Counted from the stretch's first letter, positions 16,123 to 25,475 are shown. The stretch: 33,122 bases of DNA from an uncultured Clostridia bacterium (GCA_945836055.1 CAMAKJ010000004.1:1-33122); one strand, 5' to 3'. A program made the numbers and translations. The notes: generated by a model not told the origin, from the sequence alone.

Positions 16123-18849
16123 TCATTTTTGATATTTCCCGGATTTGCGCATTTTTCTCACGTTGGGCTTGCAGATGCTCCAGGCCAGCGCGCCAAAGAC
16201 GGCGGCGCAGGCGAGGCTCACTTTCCAGCCCAGGGAGAACGCGGCGTTTCGGTAGGTCAGGCGGATGGTGTGGGTTCCTTCGGTCAGCTCCAGGGCAAGC
16301 ATGCAGTCCCCCACCAGCTGGGTCTGTACCGCCTTTCCGTCCACCTCCGCGTACCAGTTTCCGTTCTGGGGAACCGAGGTATACAGCAGTCCGTCCCGGC
16401 TGCAGTCGATGGTTCCCTCCACCCGGGTGGAGCGGAACCGGGTCAGCTCCAGCGTGGACGCCACCAGGACTTCGTACCCTTGCCGGAACCGGTCTTCATT
16501 GAGAATCGCCGCGCTGAGGGTCATGGTGCTGCTCTCTCCCTCGTCGCAGACGATGCGGATGTCAATCACGTCTCCGGCCTGCACATCCCCCACCGCGATC
16601 ATCTGGGGCAGGCTGATGGTCTCTTTGTACAGCTCCACGCCGTTGACGCTGACATAATAGTCGTTCCGCTTGGGCAGGTTCAGATGGATGCAGGCAAAGC
16701 CGTCCCGGTCGGCCACATAGGAATAGGTCACGTCGGAGAAATACTGGCAGTCCTGGTACTTGCAGTAGCCGCTGTTATTCTGCTCCGTGACGGTTACGCC
16801 GTTGCCGGTGATGGTCAGATTCTCCCCCTGCAGCTTGTGCCACACCTCTCCGGAGACGCCGGTCGCCGCCGTGAACAGCTCATTCTGGAAGGAGAAGGTG
16901 CCGGCGCTTGCGGAAAAGTCCACCGTCAGCAGCTCCGGTTCCGCCAGAAAGCCCAGGGGAAGGTAGGCGTTGTTTTCCAGCAGCACCGTGTCGCCGAAGC
17001 GGTTCACTTCCGTAAACCAGGTGCTGGACTTGTCCTTTCCGTCCCGCTCAATCATATATTTCAGTCCCAGAAACAGGTTCGCCACCGGGGAGCTTTCCTC
17101 AAAGCAGTAGCGGTTGTAGGTGTTTTTCGCCCCGTAGCCCAGGGCCTTCATGAACTCCGTGGTCTTGACGTTGGCGGAGCTGGTGAAGGCGGAAACGCCG
17201 TTGTAGCCGTTGAGGGCGCCGTCGTTCAGGGTCTGGGAATGGGTGGTCTCCGCCCGGAAGAAGGGGTTGCTCCGCTCCCGCTCGTACATATAGCGGATGA
17301 CGGAAGCGGTGTAGGTGGTGCCCTTGGGGTAGTTGGACACGCCGGTGCCGGTAAAGTACAGGCCAAAGCAGATCAGCGTGCCGATCAGCTCTGCCCCCAT
17401 GACCCCCAGAGCCAGAATCCGGGCGCGGGCACGCTGGCGGTTTTTCTTGGCCCGGGCACGCATCAGCTGCCGCTGGGTGGCCTCCGCCGGTACGCTTACC
17501 TCCAGCTGCCCGTAGAGCATGACCACCAGGTACAGCACCAAAAACGTCAGGTTATAGATGAAATACAGGGGAATATCCAGCGTCAGGCTGCCAAGATTCA
17601 ATGACTCGGTTTCAAACAGCTCGTTTGAACAGCCGAGGATTCCCGCCGTGAGCAGCCCCGCCAGAATAATCTGCGCCGGCCGGAATTTTCTTCGCATCAG
17701 CCAGGCCCGGTAGGCCATATACAGCACCACGAAGCTGTACAGGAAGCTGAAGCGGTAGGGAATCATATTGGTGAAGTGGAAGCCGTGCCAGACATAGTCC
17801 AGCTGCCGGATGATAAAGCTGACATTGAAAAACAGCAGCAGCGTCACGGCGCAGAGCTTGTCCCGGAGCTTGATGTCCTTCCCCATCAGGTACAGGAACA
17901 TCAGCAGGATGCTGAAAATTCCGCAATAGACGTTGGGCAGTCCCTCCTTGAAGGTGGGCTCGATGCTGCCGCCCATATTCCCCGCCACCTGGCGCATGGC
18001 GTCCAGCAGCCCCTTGAGGGTATTCTCCCTGGCGATGTTCAGCTTAAAGCCGGTGGGAAACTGGTTGACGCTGGACTGGGTGGTCTGCAGCGCGGACAGG
18101 GCCGGGAGAGTCAGAATGGCGGTCATGCCGATGGCAAGGGCGGAATACAGGGCGATTCTGCACAGGTCGGCAAAGAACTTTTTCCCACCGCCCCAGCGGC
18201 AGATTTCGTAGACGAAAAACAGAAGGAAAACAAAGATGCAGGTGAAAAATCCGATATAGTAGTTGGAATAAACGGACAAAAACAGCGTGACGGTGTAAAG
18301 AAAGAACTTTTTCTCCTTCAGCAGGCTCACCGCCCCCAGCGCCACCAGAGGAAGCAGGGCGAAGGTATCCAGCCACATCACGTTCCACTGGTATCCCAGC
18401 GCCCAGGCGCAAAGGCCGTAAAAGGCGCCGAACACCGCGATGGACAGATCGTTTTTGCCGAAAATCTTTTTGAGGAAAATGGCGAAGAACAGTCCCGCCA
18501 ACCCCAGCTTCACCGGCACCAGCAGGGAAAAGAATTCCAGCAGCCATGTTTCCGGCACCAGGACGCTGAGCAGGTTCAGAGGCGACGCCAGGTAGTAGGA
18601 AATCAGCCCCAGGTAGTCCATGCCCATGCCGACGCTCCAGGTGTAGAGCAGCCCATTTCCGCTGCGCAGCGCCTTGCGGAAGGCCACAAAGAAGGGATAA
18701 TATTGATGGTACATATCGGAATACAGCATGGAGTACTTGCCGAAGGGCTCGTACTTGCTGATCATCATGACAAACAGCATGCCAACGCAGGGCAGCAGGA
18801 AGGCCAGCGCCAGATAATTCCGCTTAAGCGCCTTGCCGGTTCGTATCAT
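16123..18849 (-). CDS. YfhO family membrane protein (second copy, 908 aa)
   Basis: Multi-TM; YSDMYHQYYPFFVAFRKALRSGNGLLYTWSVGMGMDYLGLISYYLASPLN; C-term SVPQNGNWYAEVDGKAVQTQLVGDCMLALELTEGTHTIRLTY typical of YfhO. Confidence 0.9.
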   Translation of the reverse strand: MIRTGKALKRNYLALAFLLPCVGMLFVMMISKYEPFGKYSMLYSDMYHQYYPFFVAFRKALRSGNGLLYTWSVGMGMDYLGLISYYLASPLNLLSVLVPETWLLEFFSLLVPVKLGLAGLFFAIFLKKIFGKNDLSIAVFGAFYGLCAWALGYQWNVMWLDTFALLPLVALGAVSLLKEKKFFLYTVTLFLSVYSNYYIGFFTCIFVFLLFFVYEICRWGGGKKFFADLCRIALYSALAIGMTAILTLPALSALQTTQSSVNQFPTGFKLNIARENTLKGLLDAMRQVAGNMGGSIEPTFKEGLPNVYCGIFSILLMFLYLMGKDIKLRDKLCAVTLLLFFNVSFIIRQLDYVWHGFHFTNMIPYRFSFLYSFVVLYMAYRAWLMRRKFRPAQIILAGLLTAGILGCSNELFETESLNLGSLTLDIPLYFIYNLTFLVLYLVVMLYGQLEVSVPAEATQRQLMRARAKKNRQRARARILALGVMGAELIGTLICFGLYFTGTGVSNYPKGTTYTASVIRYMYERERSNPFFRAETTHSQTLNDGALNGYNGVSAFTSSANVKTTEFMKALGYGAKNTYNRYCFEESSPVANLFLGLKYMIERDGKDKSSTWFTEVNRFGDTVLLENNAYLPLGFLAEPELLTVDFSASAGTFSFQNELFTAATGVSGEVWHKLQGENLTITGNGVTVTEQNNSGYCKYQDCQYFSDVTYSYVADRDGFACIHLNLPKRNDYYVSVNGVELYKETISLPQMIAVGDVQAGDVIDIRIVCDEGESSTMTLSAAILNEDRFRQGYEVLVASTLELTRFRSTRVEGTIDCSRDGLLYTSVPQNGNWYAEVDGKAVQTQLVGDCMLALELTEGTHTIRLTYRNAAFSLGWKVSLACAAVFGALAWSICKPNVRKMRKSGKYQK

Positions 18850-18881
18850 AGGGACTCCCCCAAATTTGCATAGTTATGAGT

Positions 18882-18910
18882 ATTATACCACGACGGGGAG
18901 AACGGGTAAA
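18882..18910 (-). promoter_or_regulatory. Probable sigmaA promoter of the second YfhO gene
   Basis: Minus strand TTTACC (18905-18910) - 17 bp - TATAAT (18882-18887). Confidence 0.6.
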
Positions 18911-19114
18911 GGCTTCCGCTCATTAAATTTTTCTAAACGGCGGCGGGGATGCCCCCGCGGGCAATGCGTGCACGGGCGGTCTATCCTCGTTACGCCATTG
19001 GGCACCGCTCGGTTCGTTACGTGGTACTATGCTGATTGCTTTAGAACGCCTCGCCCCCCTCATTTATGAGAGGGGCAAGGTGTACCCCCGCAAATTGCGA
19101 TTTCCGGTGTGAAC

Positions 19115-19156
19115 CAAAAAAGCAACCGCCACAGTTTCACCTGAGCGGTTGCTTTT
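19115..19156 (-). terminator. Intrinsic terminator downstream of the PH-domain gene
   Basis: Minus strand AAAAGCAACCGCTCAGGTGAAACTGTGGCGGTTGCTTTTTT. Confidence 0.85.
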
Positions 19157-19177
19157 CGTAACGATTCCTTGAAAGTC

Positions 19178-19573
19178 TCAGCGGTCATCGTCAATATCGT
19201 CATCGTGATCGTCGGTGCCGGTGGTGGCAATCTCGCCGAAGCGAACCCGGCGCTGAATCTTCATCTCCTCCACCTGCTTATGGATCAGTTCCTTGACAAA
19301 AACGGGGTCCTTCACGTTTTTCAGCACCAGGGTGGGCATGGTCTTGTCGGAGGACAGCACCGTGACCGTTCCCACGCCAAACAGACGCTGCCACAGACTG
19401 CGGCTGGTATCGATGTCCCGCACCCGGTACAGAAGCACTTCGTCATCCTTAATATTCAGAAAGCCCTCGGACAGAAACAGCCGATCCTCGGACAGCTGAT
19501 AGCGAGTGAAGGACAGGGGCAGCCCCAAGTGGCGCTTGCGGTCTTTCCACAGATACGCGATGTTGATGGACAC
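19178..19573 (-). CDS. Bacterial PH domain-containing protein with acidic/His C-terminal tail
   Basis: TRYQLSEDRLFLSEGFLNIKDDEVLLYRVRDIDTSRSLWQRLFGVGTVTVLSSD matches the bacterial PH (YdbT-like) pattern; tail TTGTDDHDDDIDDDR. Confidence 0.8.
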   Translation of the reverse strand: MSINIAYLWKDRKRHLGLPLSFTRYQLSEDRLFLSEGFLNIKDDEVLLYRVRDIDTSRSLWQRLFGVGTVTVLSSDKTMPTLVLKNVKDPVFVKELIHKQVEEMKIQRRVRFGEIATTGTDDHDDDIDDDR

Positions 19574-19668
19574 GGTAATGTTCCTCCCTTGTTTTTTCCT
19601 ATAGTTTACCCCCAGATCAGCCGAATGTCAAGGGAGGAAGGCAGCGGGAACCCGGAGAATTCGCTTTT

Positions 19669-21132
19669 CTACAGAATCAGGCAGATCAGTCCCGTCGCGC
19701 CCTCGTTGACGATTCTCGTCAGAGTGCCCCGGAATTTGGTTCTCACATCCTCCGGCATTCCCAGCAGCTTGGCGCTTAAGCCCTCCTGAATCAGATCGTA
19801 CACCGATTTTCCGAAGATGTTGCTCTGCCACAGCTTTTCCGGGTCCTCTCCCATGAGGGAATTCACCAGAGCCTGGGATTGCTTCTCGTCGCCTACCATG
19901 GGGTTGATCTCCGTGTCGATGTCCACCCGCACCATGTGAATGGAGGGCGCGCCCGCCCGCAGCTTCACTCCGAAGGCGCCGCCCTTGCGGATGATTTCCG
20001 GAGTTTCCAGCTTCATTTCCTCCGCCGTCGGCATCACCACGCCGTAGCCCGTGGCCTTGACGGCGGACAGGGCATCGGAAATCCGGTCGTATTCCTGCTT
20101 GATCTGGGACAGCTCCGTGAGCAGCCGCAGAAGCTGGGCGTCGCTTTTGATGGGCATACCCGCCCGGGCGCTGAGAATCTCATAAAACAGCGCCTCCGGG
20201 AACACAATGGCGCAGCTTACCACGCCGCTGCCCAGATCCACGCTGCGCAGGCTGTAGTCCTGCACCTGGGGCAGCTCCCGCAGTCCAGCGAGCTCCCCTT
20301 CCGCCTGACCTAGGTTGTGGATGTTCTCCGCCTTTTCCAGCAGCGCCTGGTACAGCGCTGCCTTCACCGGGTGCTCCGGCTCCAGGGCGTCCATCCACCG
20401 GGGCAGATGCACCCGCAGCTGGCTCATGGGGAAGGTGTACAGCAGTGCCTTCATGAGCCTGGCGATGCCGTCAGAATCCAGCGCCTGGCAATCCGCGATG
20501 ATGGGCTCCACGGAGAATGTGCTTTCCAGGTATTTTTTCACCCCGGCCGCCGCCTCGCCGGATGGATTGCGGGAATTGATGACCACCAGGAAGGGTTTTC
20601 CCGTTTTCTGCATGTCAGTGACGGCGCGTTTTTCCGCCTGGATGTAGTCCTCCCGGGGAATTTCCGTGATGGTGCCGTCGGTGGTCACCACAATGCCGAT
20701 GGAGCAGTGGCCCTCCATTACCTTCTTCGTCCCCAGCTCCGCCGCCTGGGTCATGGGAATCTCGTGGTCAAACCAGGGGGTCGTGACCATCCGGGGCTCG
20801 CCGTCCTCTTCCGCCCCCACCGCGCCGTCCACCATATAGCCCACGGAATCGATGAACCGCACCCGCAGCTTCGTCACGCCGTCGGGGGAGATTTCCACCG
20901 CCTCCTCCGGGACGAATTTCGGCTCCGAGGTCATAATGGTCTTGCCGGAGCCGCTCTGGGGCAGTTCATCCCTGGCCCGTTCCTTGCGGTAGGGGTCGGA
21001 GATGCCGGGAATCACCAGTTCCTCCATAATACGCTTAATCAGGGTTGACTTCCCGGTTCGCACCGGCCCCACCACACCCACATAAATATTGCCGCCGGTT
21101 CGTGCGGCGATGTCCGCGTAAATCTGATCCAT
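19669..21132 (-). CDS. spoIVA: Stage IV sporulation protein A (spore coat morphogenetic ATPase)
   Basis: GGNIYVGVVGPVRTGKSTLIKRIMEELVIP, PQSGSGKTIMTSEPKFVPEEAVEI; 487 aa. Confidence 0.98.
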   Translation of the reverse strand: MDQIYADIAARTGGNIYVGVVGPVRTGKSTLIKRIMEELVIPGISDPYRKERARDELPQSGSGKTIMTSEPKFVPEEAVEISPDGVTKLRVRFIDSVGYMVDGAVGAEEDGEPRMVTTPWFDHEIPMTQAAELGTKKVMEGHCSIGIVVTTDGTITEIPREDYIQAEKRAVTDMQKTGKPFLVVINSRNPSGEAAAGVKKYLESTFSVEPIIADCQALDSDGIARLMKALLYTFPMSQLRVHLPRWMDALEPEHPVKAALYQALLEKAENIHNLGQAEGELAGLRELPQVQDYSLRSVDLGSGVVSCAIVFPEALFYEILSARAGMPIKSDAQLLRLLTELSQIKQEYDRISDALSAVKATGYGVVMPTAEEMKLETPEIIRKGGAFGVKLRAGAPSIHMVRVDIDTEINPMVGDEKQSQALVNSLMGEDPEKLWQSNIFGKSVYDLIQEGLSAKLLGMPEDVRTKFRGTLTRIVNEGATGLICLIL

Positions 21133-21256
21133 AGCCAGCCTCCTTCTCGGCAGGAGAAAGGCTCCTGCGCTTGGTTACTGCATGGTATGTCCCGGGGCGG
21201 CGGTTTAGAACCGGACACATGGCGCATTGGAAATTGGGCGGGAAACGTCTTTCACA

Positions 21257-21279
21257 GGGGGCGGCATCCCTGACGCCCC
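21257..21279 (-). repeat. 23-bp hairpin repeat, copy B (inverse orientation to 15993-16015)
   Basis: GGGGGCGGCATCCCTGACGCCCC is the exact reverse complement of copy A. Confidence 0.8.
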
Positions 21280-21422
21280 CTGCCCACGGGTTTCCATTGC
21301 CTGAATGATATCCGCAGGTTTCCCTGCGCCCCTGACCTCTGATTCCCGACTCCGAATCCCCCGCTGTCCTGTATTGCCGTTGATTCCTGCTGAAAAAACC
21401 AAAGATTATGCGAAAAAACCAT

Positions 21423-21451
21423 TTGACAAATGGCGCTTTACCCTATATAAT
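21423..21451 (+). promoter_or_regulatory. Consensus sigmaA promoter of the DUF177-rpmF operon
   Basis: TTGACA (21423-21428) - 17 bp - TATAAT (21446-21451). Confidence 0.85.
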
Positions 21452-21482
21452 ATCTAGGCACGACTGTGAGGAGGGGAAAAGT

Positions 21483-21983
21483 ATGCTGCTGGGACTTACC
21501 AAAATCATGGATACTCCCGGTGCGTCGGTTCCCTTTTCCACCAGTGTTGACCTGAGTGATCTTTGTTACGGTGTCAGCTACCCCGTGTCCGAGCCGGTTC
21601 TGGCGGAGGGTACGGTGCGGAACACCGCCGGTGTCCTGGTGATGACCGGGCGGATTTCCACCACCATCCACGGCACCTGTGACCGCTGCGCCAGGGACTT
21701 TGACCGGGAAGTAACCTTTCCCATCGATGTGGTCCTGGTGACGGAAATGGCTGACGAAGAGAACGAAGACGAGTGGGTATTCCCTCTGGAGGGAGACAGC
21801 GCCGATTTGGATGACATTGTCAGGACGGTTTTCGTCCTGAATCTGGATTCCAAGCTGCTGTGCAGGGAGGACTGCAAGGGAATTTGCCAGCGCTGCGGCA
21901 AAAACCTCAGCGACGGCCCCTGCGGCTGCCAGAAGGAGCTGGATCCCCGATTTGCTGCTTTGAAGCAGCTTCTTGAGAAGTAA
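21483..21983 (+). CDS. YceD/DUF177 family protein
   Basis: C-terminal CREDCKGICQRCGKNLSDGPCGCQKELDPRFAALKQLLE; directly upstream of rpmF. Confidence 0.93.
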   Translation: MLLGLTKIMDTPGASVPFSTSVDLSDLCYGVSYPVSEPVLAEGTVRNTAGVLVMTGRISTTIHGTCDRCARDFDREVTFPIDVVLVTEMADEENEDEWVFPLEGDSADLDDIVRTVFVLNLDSKLLCREDCKGICQRCGKNLSDGPCGCQKELDPRFAALKQLLEK

Positions 21984-22031
21984 ATCCATATTGAACGCTG
22001 TTAAAAGCAGTTTGACCAAGGAGGTGTCACC

Positions 22032-22217
22032 ATGGCTGTCCCTAAGTGTAAAGTGTCCAAGGCCCGCCGCGATAAGCGCCGTGGCTCCAACTGGAAGCTG
22101 TCCGCTCCCAGCGTAACGGTTTGCCCCAAGTGCGGCGAGCCCGTCATGCCCCACAGAGCCTGCAAGGCTTGCGGTACCTACAATGGCCGTCAGGTCGTGG
22201 CTGTTGAGGCTGAGTAA
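22032..22217 (+). CDS. rpmF: 50S ribosomal protein L32 (zinc-ribbon form)
   Basis: MAVPKCKVSKARRDKRRGSNWKL...CPKCGEPVMPHRACKACGTYNGRQV. Confidence 0.98.
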   Translation: MAVPKCKVSKARRDKRRGSNWKLSAPSVTVCPKCGEPVMPHRACKACGTYNGRQVVAVEAE

Positions 22218-22379
22218 GGAAAAAGCGGAAAAGCAGAGGAAGGCGTGCGCCTTCCTCTTTTTCCATGCCTTTTTACCGTCTTTGAACCGCACCACCGACG
22301 TTTTTCGTTTTTCTCCTCCCCGGGCAGAAATAATCACCAAAAACCCTATGTAAATTTTGTATGAATCCACTTTTCCTCA

Positions 22380-22408
22380 TTGCTTTTGCGGGGAAGATGT
22401 GTCATAAT
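22380..22408 (+). promoter_or_regulatory. Probable sigmaA promoter of der-plsY-gpsA
   Basis: TTGCTT (22380-22385) - 17 bp - CATAAT (22403-22408). Confidence 0.5.
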
Positions 22409-22444
22409 AAAGAAGAATCTGCAGTACGGAAAGGAAGTGTTCCC

Positions 22445-23782
22445 ATGGCAAAACCTCTGGTCGCCATAGTCGGGCGGCCCAACGTGGGCAAGTCCATGTT
22501 ATTCAATAAACTCACCGGCCAGCGCACCTCCATTGTGGAGGATACCCCGGGCGTCACCCGGGACCGGATCTACGGCAGCTGCGAGTGGTGCGGGCGCACC
22601 TTCTCCCTGGTGGATACCGGCGGCATCGAGCCGGGCACCGACAGCGAAATGCTGAAATTCATGCGCCGCCAGGCGGAAATCGGCATCGAGCTGGCCGACG
22701 CCATCATCATGGTGGTGGACGTGCGCTCCGGCGTCACCGCCGCCGATCAGGACGTGGCCACCATGCTGCGCAAATCCGGCAAGCCCATCGCCCTGGCGGT
22801 GAACAAGTGCGACTCCATCGGTCTTGTGAATCCCGATGTGTACGAATTCTACAGTCTCGGCATCGGCGACCTGTTTGAAACCTCCGCCATCCACGGCCAC
22901 GGCACCGGCGACCTGCTGGACTGGGTTCTCGAAAACATCCCCGAGGACGACGAGGAGGATGAGGACAGCGATGTCATTAAGGTCGCCATCGTGGGCAAGC
23001 CCAACGTGGGCAAATCCAGCCTGCTCAACCGGATTCTGGGGGAAGAACGGGTCATCGTCTCCGACGTAGCCGGCACCACCCGGGACGCCATCGACTCCTA
23101 CTTTGAAAACGAAACCGGGAAGTACTGCTTCATCGACACCGCCGGTATGCGGCGGAAAAGCAAGGTGGACGACGCCATTGAAAAATACTCCAACATGCGC
23201 TCCATCAGCGCCATCGACCGGGCGGATGTATGCCTGATTCTCATTGATGCCAACGACGGCGTCACCGAGCAGGACACCAAAATCGCCGGGCTTGTCCACG
23301 AGGCGGGAAAAGCCGCGATCATCGTGGTCAACAAGTGGGACGCGGTGGAGAATAAGGAAACCAACACCATGCGGGACATGGAAGCCAAGGTTCGCCAGGG
23401 CCTGAGCTACATGCTCTACGCCCCGGTGCTGTTCCTGTCCGCCCTGACGGGGCAGCGGGTGGATCGGCTCTTCCAGGTGATTCAGGACGTCCATGCCCAG
23501 AACACCAGCCGCATCACCACCGGCGCGCTGAACAGCGTTCTGGCCGACGCCACCGCCCGGGTGCAGCCCCCCACGGACAAGGGCCGCCGCCTGAAAATCT
23601 ACTATATGACCCAGGCCAGCACCAAGCCGCCCCACTTCGTCATCTTCTGCAACGACGCAAGGCTTTGCCACTTCTCCTATCAGCGGTATCTGGAAAACCA
23701 GATTCGGGAGGTTTTCAATCTGACCGGCACCCCCATCCGCATCACCATCCGCCAGAAGGGCGACAAGGAGGAGCAGTCATGA
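22445..23782 (+). CDS. der: Ribosome biogenesis GTPase Der
   Basis: Two G domains (GRPNVGKSMLFN, GKPNVGKSSLLN), KH-like C-terminus. Confidence 0.98.
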   Translation: MAKPLVAIVGRPNVGKSMLFNKLTGQRTSIVEDTPGVTRDRIYGSCEWCGRTFSLVDTGGIEPGTDSEMLKFMRRQAEIGIELADAIIMVVDVRSGVTAADQDVATMLRKSGKPIALAVNKCDSIGLVNPDVYEFYSLGIGDLFETSAIHGHGTGDLLDWVLENIPEDDEEDEDSDVIKVAIVGKPNVGKSSLLNRILGEERVIVSDVAGTTRDAIDSYFENETGKYCFIDTAGMRRKSKVDDAIEKYSNMRSISAIDRADVCLILIDANDGVTEQDTKIAGLVHEAGKAAIIVVNKWDAVENKETNTMRDMEAKVRQGLSYMLYAPVLFLSALTGQRVDRLFQVIQDVHAQNTSRITTGALNSVLADATARVQPPTDKGRRLKIYYMTQASTKPPHFVIFCNDARLCHFSYQRYLENQIREVFNLTGTPIRITIRQKGDKEEQS

Positions 23783-24408
23783 TTCTATCCGTGATTCTCG
23801 CCGCCGTCATCGCTTACCTGCTGGGCAATCTGAACGGCGCGGTCGTCATCAGCCGTCTGGTAGCCCATGAAGATGTGCGCACCAAGGGCAGCGGCAATGC
23901 CGGTCTGACCAACTTCACCCGAAACTACGGCGCCGCCACCTCCGTGTTCGTCATTCTGATCGATGTGGGCAAAGCCGTGGCTGCCTGCCTCATCGGCGGA
24001 CTGCTGCTGAAGCGCTTCGGTCATTACACGGATGGCATCGCCCTTGGCGGTCTGTTCGTCATTCTGGGCCATGATTTTCCTGCTCTGCTGGGCTTCAAGG
24101 GCGGCAAGGGTATCTTAAGCGGCGTCACAGTGGCACTGATGATGGACTGGCGCATCGGCCTGTTGGTATTCGGCATTTTCCTGGCGGCCTATCTGCTGAC
24201 CAAATATGTTTCTCTCGGAAGCGTCCTGTCCTCGGGCTCCTATGGCTTTTTCTACGCCTGGATTCACTGGGGTGAGGGCTGGTTCCCCATAGCGGTGGGC
24301 CTCTTCCTCAGCTGCCTGATCGTCTGGATGCACCGGAGCAACATTGTGCGCCTTGTGAAAGGCGAAGAAAGAAAAACCAATCTCTTTGGGAAAGGAAGCA
24401 AAACATGA
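23779..24408 (+). CDS. plsY: Glycerol-3-phosphate acyltransferase PlsY
   Basis: YLLGNLNGAVVISRL, GSGNAGLTNFTRNYG, GHDFPALLGFKGGKGI. Confidence 0.96.
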   Translation: MILSVILAAVIAYLLGNLNGAVVISRLVAHEDVRTKGSGNAGLTNFTRNYGAATSVFVILIDVGKAVAACLIGGLLLKRFGHYTDGIALGGLFVILGHDFPALLGFKGGKGILSGVTVALMMDWRIGLLVFGIFLAAYLLTKYVSLGSVLSSGSYGFFYAWIHWGEGWFPIAVGLFLSCLIVWMHRSNIVRLVKGEERKTNLFGKGSKT

Positions 24409-25403
24409 AAGCAGCAGTTGTGGGCAGCGGCGCCTGGGGTACCGCCCTGGCCGTCCGCCTGTGCAAAAACGGTCACGACGTGACCATGTGGACCTACGAA
24501 AAAGACCTGATCCCCGAAATGCTGGCAACCCACCATAACCCCCGCCTTCCCGCGGCGATTCTGCCGGAGGAATTGAAGATCAGCGGCGACTACGCCTGCG
24601 TCAGCGGGTGCAAGCTGGTGGTCATGGCCAGTCCCTCCTTCCCTCTGCGTTCGGTCTGCCGGGGTGTGGCCCCTTACATTGACGAGGACGCCGTGGTGGT
24701 TTCCGTCACCAAGGGCCTGGAACAGGGTACCCATCTGCGCATGAGCCAGGTGGTGGCCCAGGAAACCGGCAAAGAGGTCGTGGCCCTCACCGGCCCCAGC
24801 CATGCCGAGGAGGTCTGCGTCAACGTCCCCACCGGTCTGCTGTCGGCCAGCACCAACCAGGCGCTGGCGGAATTTGTGCAGGACGCGTTCATGTCCGATA
24901 CGCTGCGGGTGTACACCAGCCCCGATCCCGCAGGGGCGGAGCTGGGCGCGGCGCTGAAAAACGTCATTGCCCTGTGCGCCGGTATCACCGACGGCTTAGG
25001 CTTCGGCGACAACACCAAGGCCATGCTGATGACCCGGGGTCTGACGGAAACCGCCCGGCTGGGCGTAGCCCTGGGGGCGAAAAAGGAGACCTTCGCGGGT
25101 CTGGCCGGCGTGGGCGATCTCATCGTCACCTGCACCTCCATGCACTCCCGGAACCGCCGGGCCGGCATTCTCATCGGCCAGGGCAAGAACCCCCAGGAGG
25201 CCATGAAAGAGGTTGGCGCGGTGGTGGAGGGCTACTACGCCGCCAAATCCGCCTATGAGCTGGGCAAGCAGCAGGGCATTGACATGCCCATTACCGAGGC
25301 CGCCTATAAGGTTCTGTATGAGGGCGCGGATGTGAAGGAAGCCGTAAAGAGTCTCCTGAGCAGACAGCGCAAGGCAGAATCTGAGGACGCAGGCTGGCTG
25401 TAA
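24405..25403 (+). CDS. gpsA: NAD(P)H-dependent glycerol-3-phosphate dehydrogenase
   Basis: VVGSGAWGTALAVRLCKNGHDVTMW, LTGPSHAEEV, GLAGVGDLIVTCTS. Confidence 0.98.
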   Translation: MKAAVVGSGAWGTALAVRLCKNGHDVTMWTYEKDLIPEMLATHHNPRLPAAILPEELKISGDYACVSGCKLVVMASPSFPLRSVCRGVAPYIDEDAVVVSVTKGLEQGTHLRMSQVVAQETGKEVVALTGPSHAEEVCVNVPTGLLSASTNQALAEFVQDAFMSDTLRVYTSPDPAGAELGAALKNVIALCAGITDGLGFGDNTKAMLMTRGLTETARLGVALGAKKETFAGLAGVGDLIVTCTSMHSRNRRAGILIGQGKNPQEAMKEVGAVVEGYYAAKSAYELGKQQGIDMPITEAAYKVLYEGADVKEAVKSLLSRQRKAESEDAGWL

Positions 25404-25418
25404 TACTATTTCTTGATA

Positions 25419-25450
25419 AAAATGTTTCATCCAGATCGATGAAACATTTT
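25419..25450 (+). terminator. Intrinsic terminator-like hairpin after gpsA
   Basis: AAAATGTTTCATC ... GATGAAACATTTT. Confidence 0.65.
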
Positions 25451-25475
25451 AAAAGAGAATCAGTATAATACCACG

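Noticed and set aside
15991-17604. 537-aa open frame antisense to the second YfhO gene
   Set aside because: Same shadow-ORF signature (GC-skewed codon positions, no domain); the minus-strand protein is well supported.
19088-19106. CCGCAAATTGCGATTTCCGG as a fourth copy of the TIR
   Set aside because: Only an 8-9 nt core (GCAAATTG) agrees and the GGCTTAACTCAGC part is missing; not enough to call.
22499-23671. 390-aa antisense open frame over der
   Set aside because: Complement of a highly conserved GTPase; H/G/V-rich artefact.
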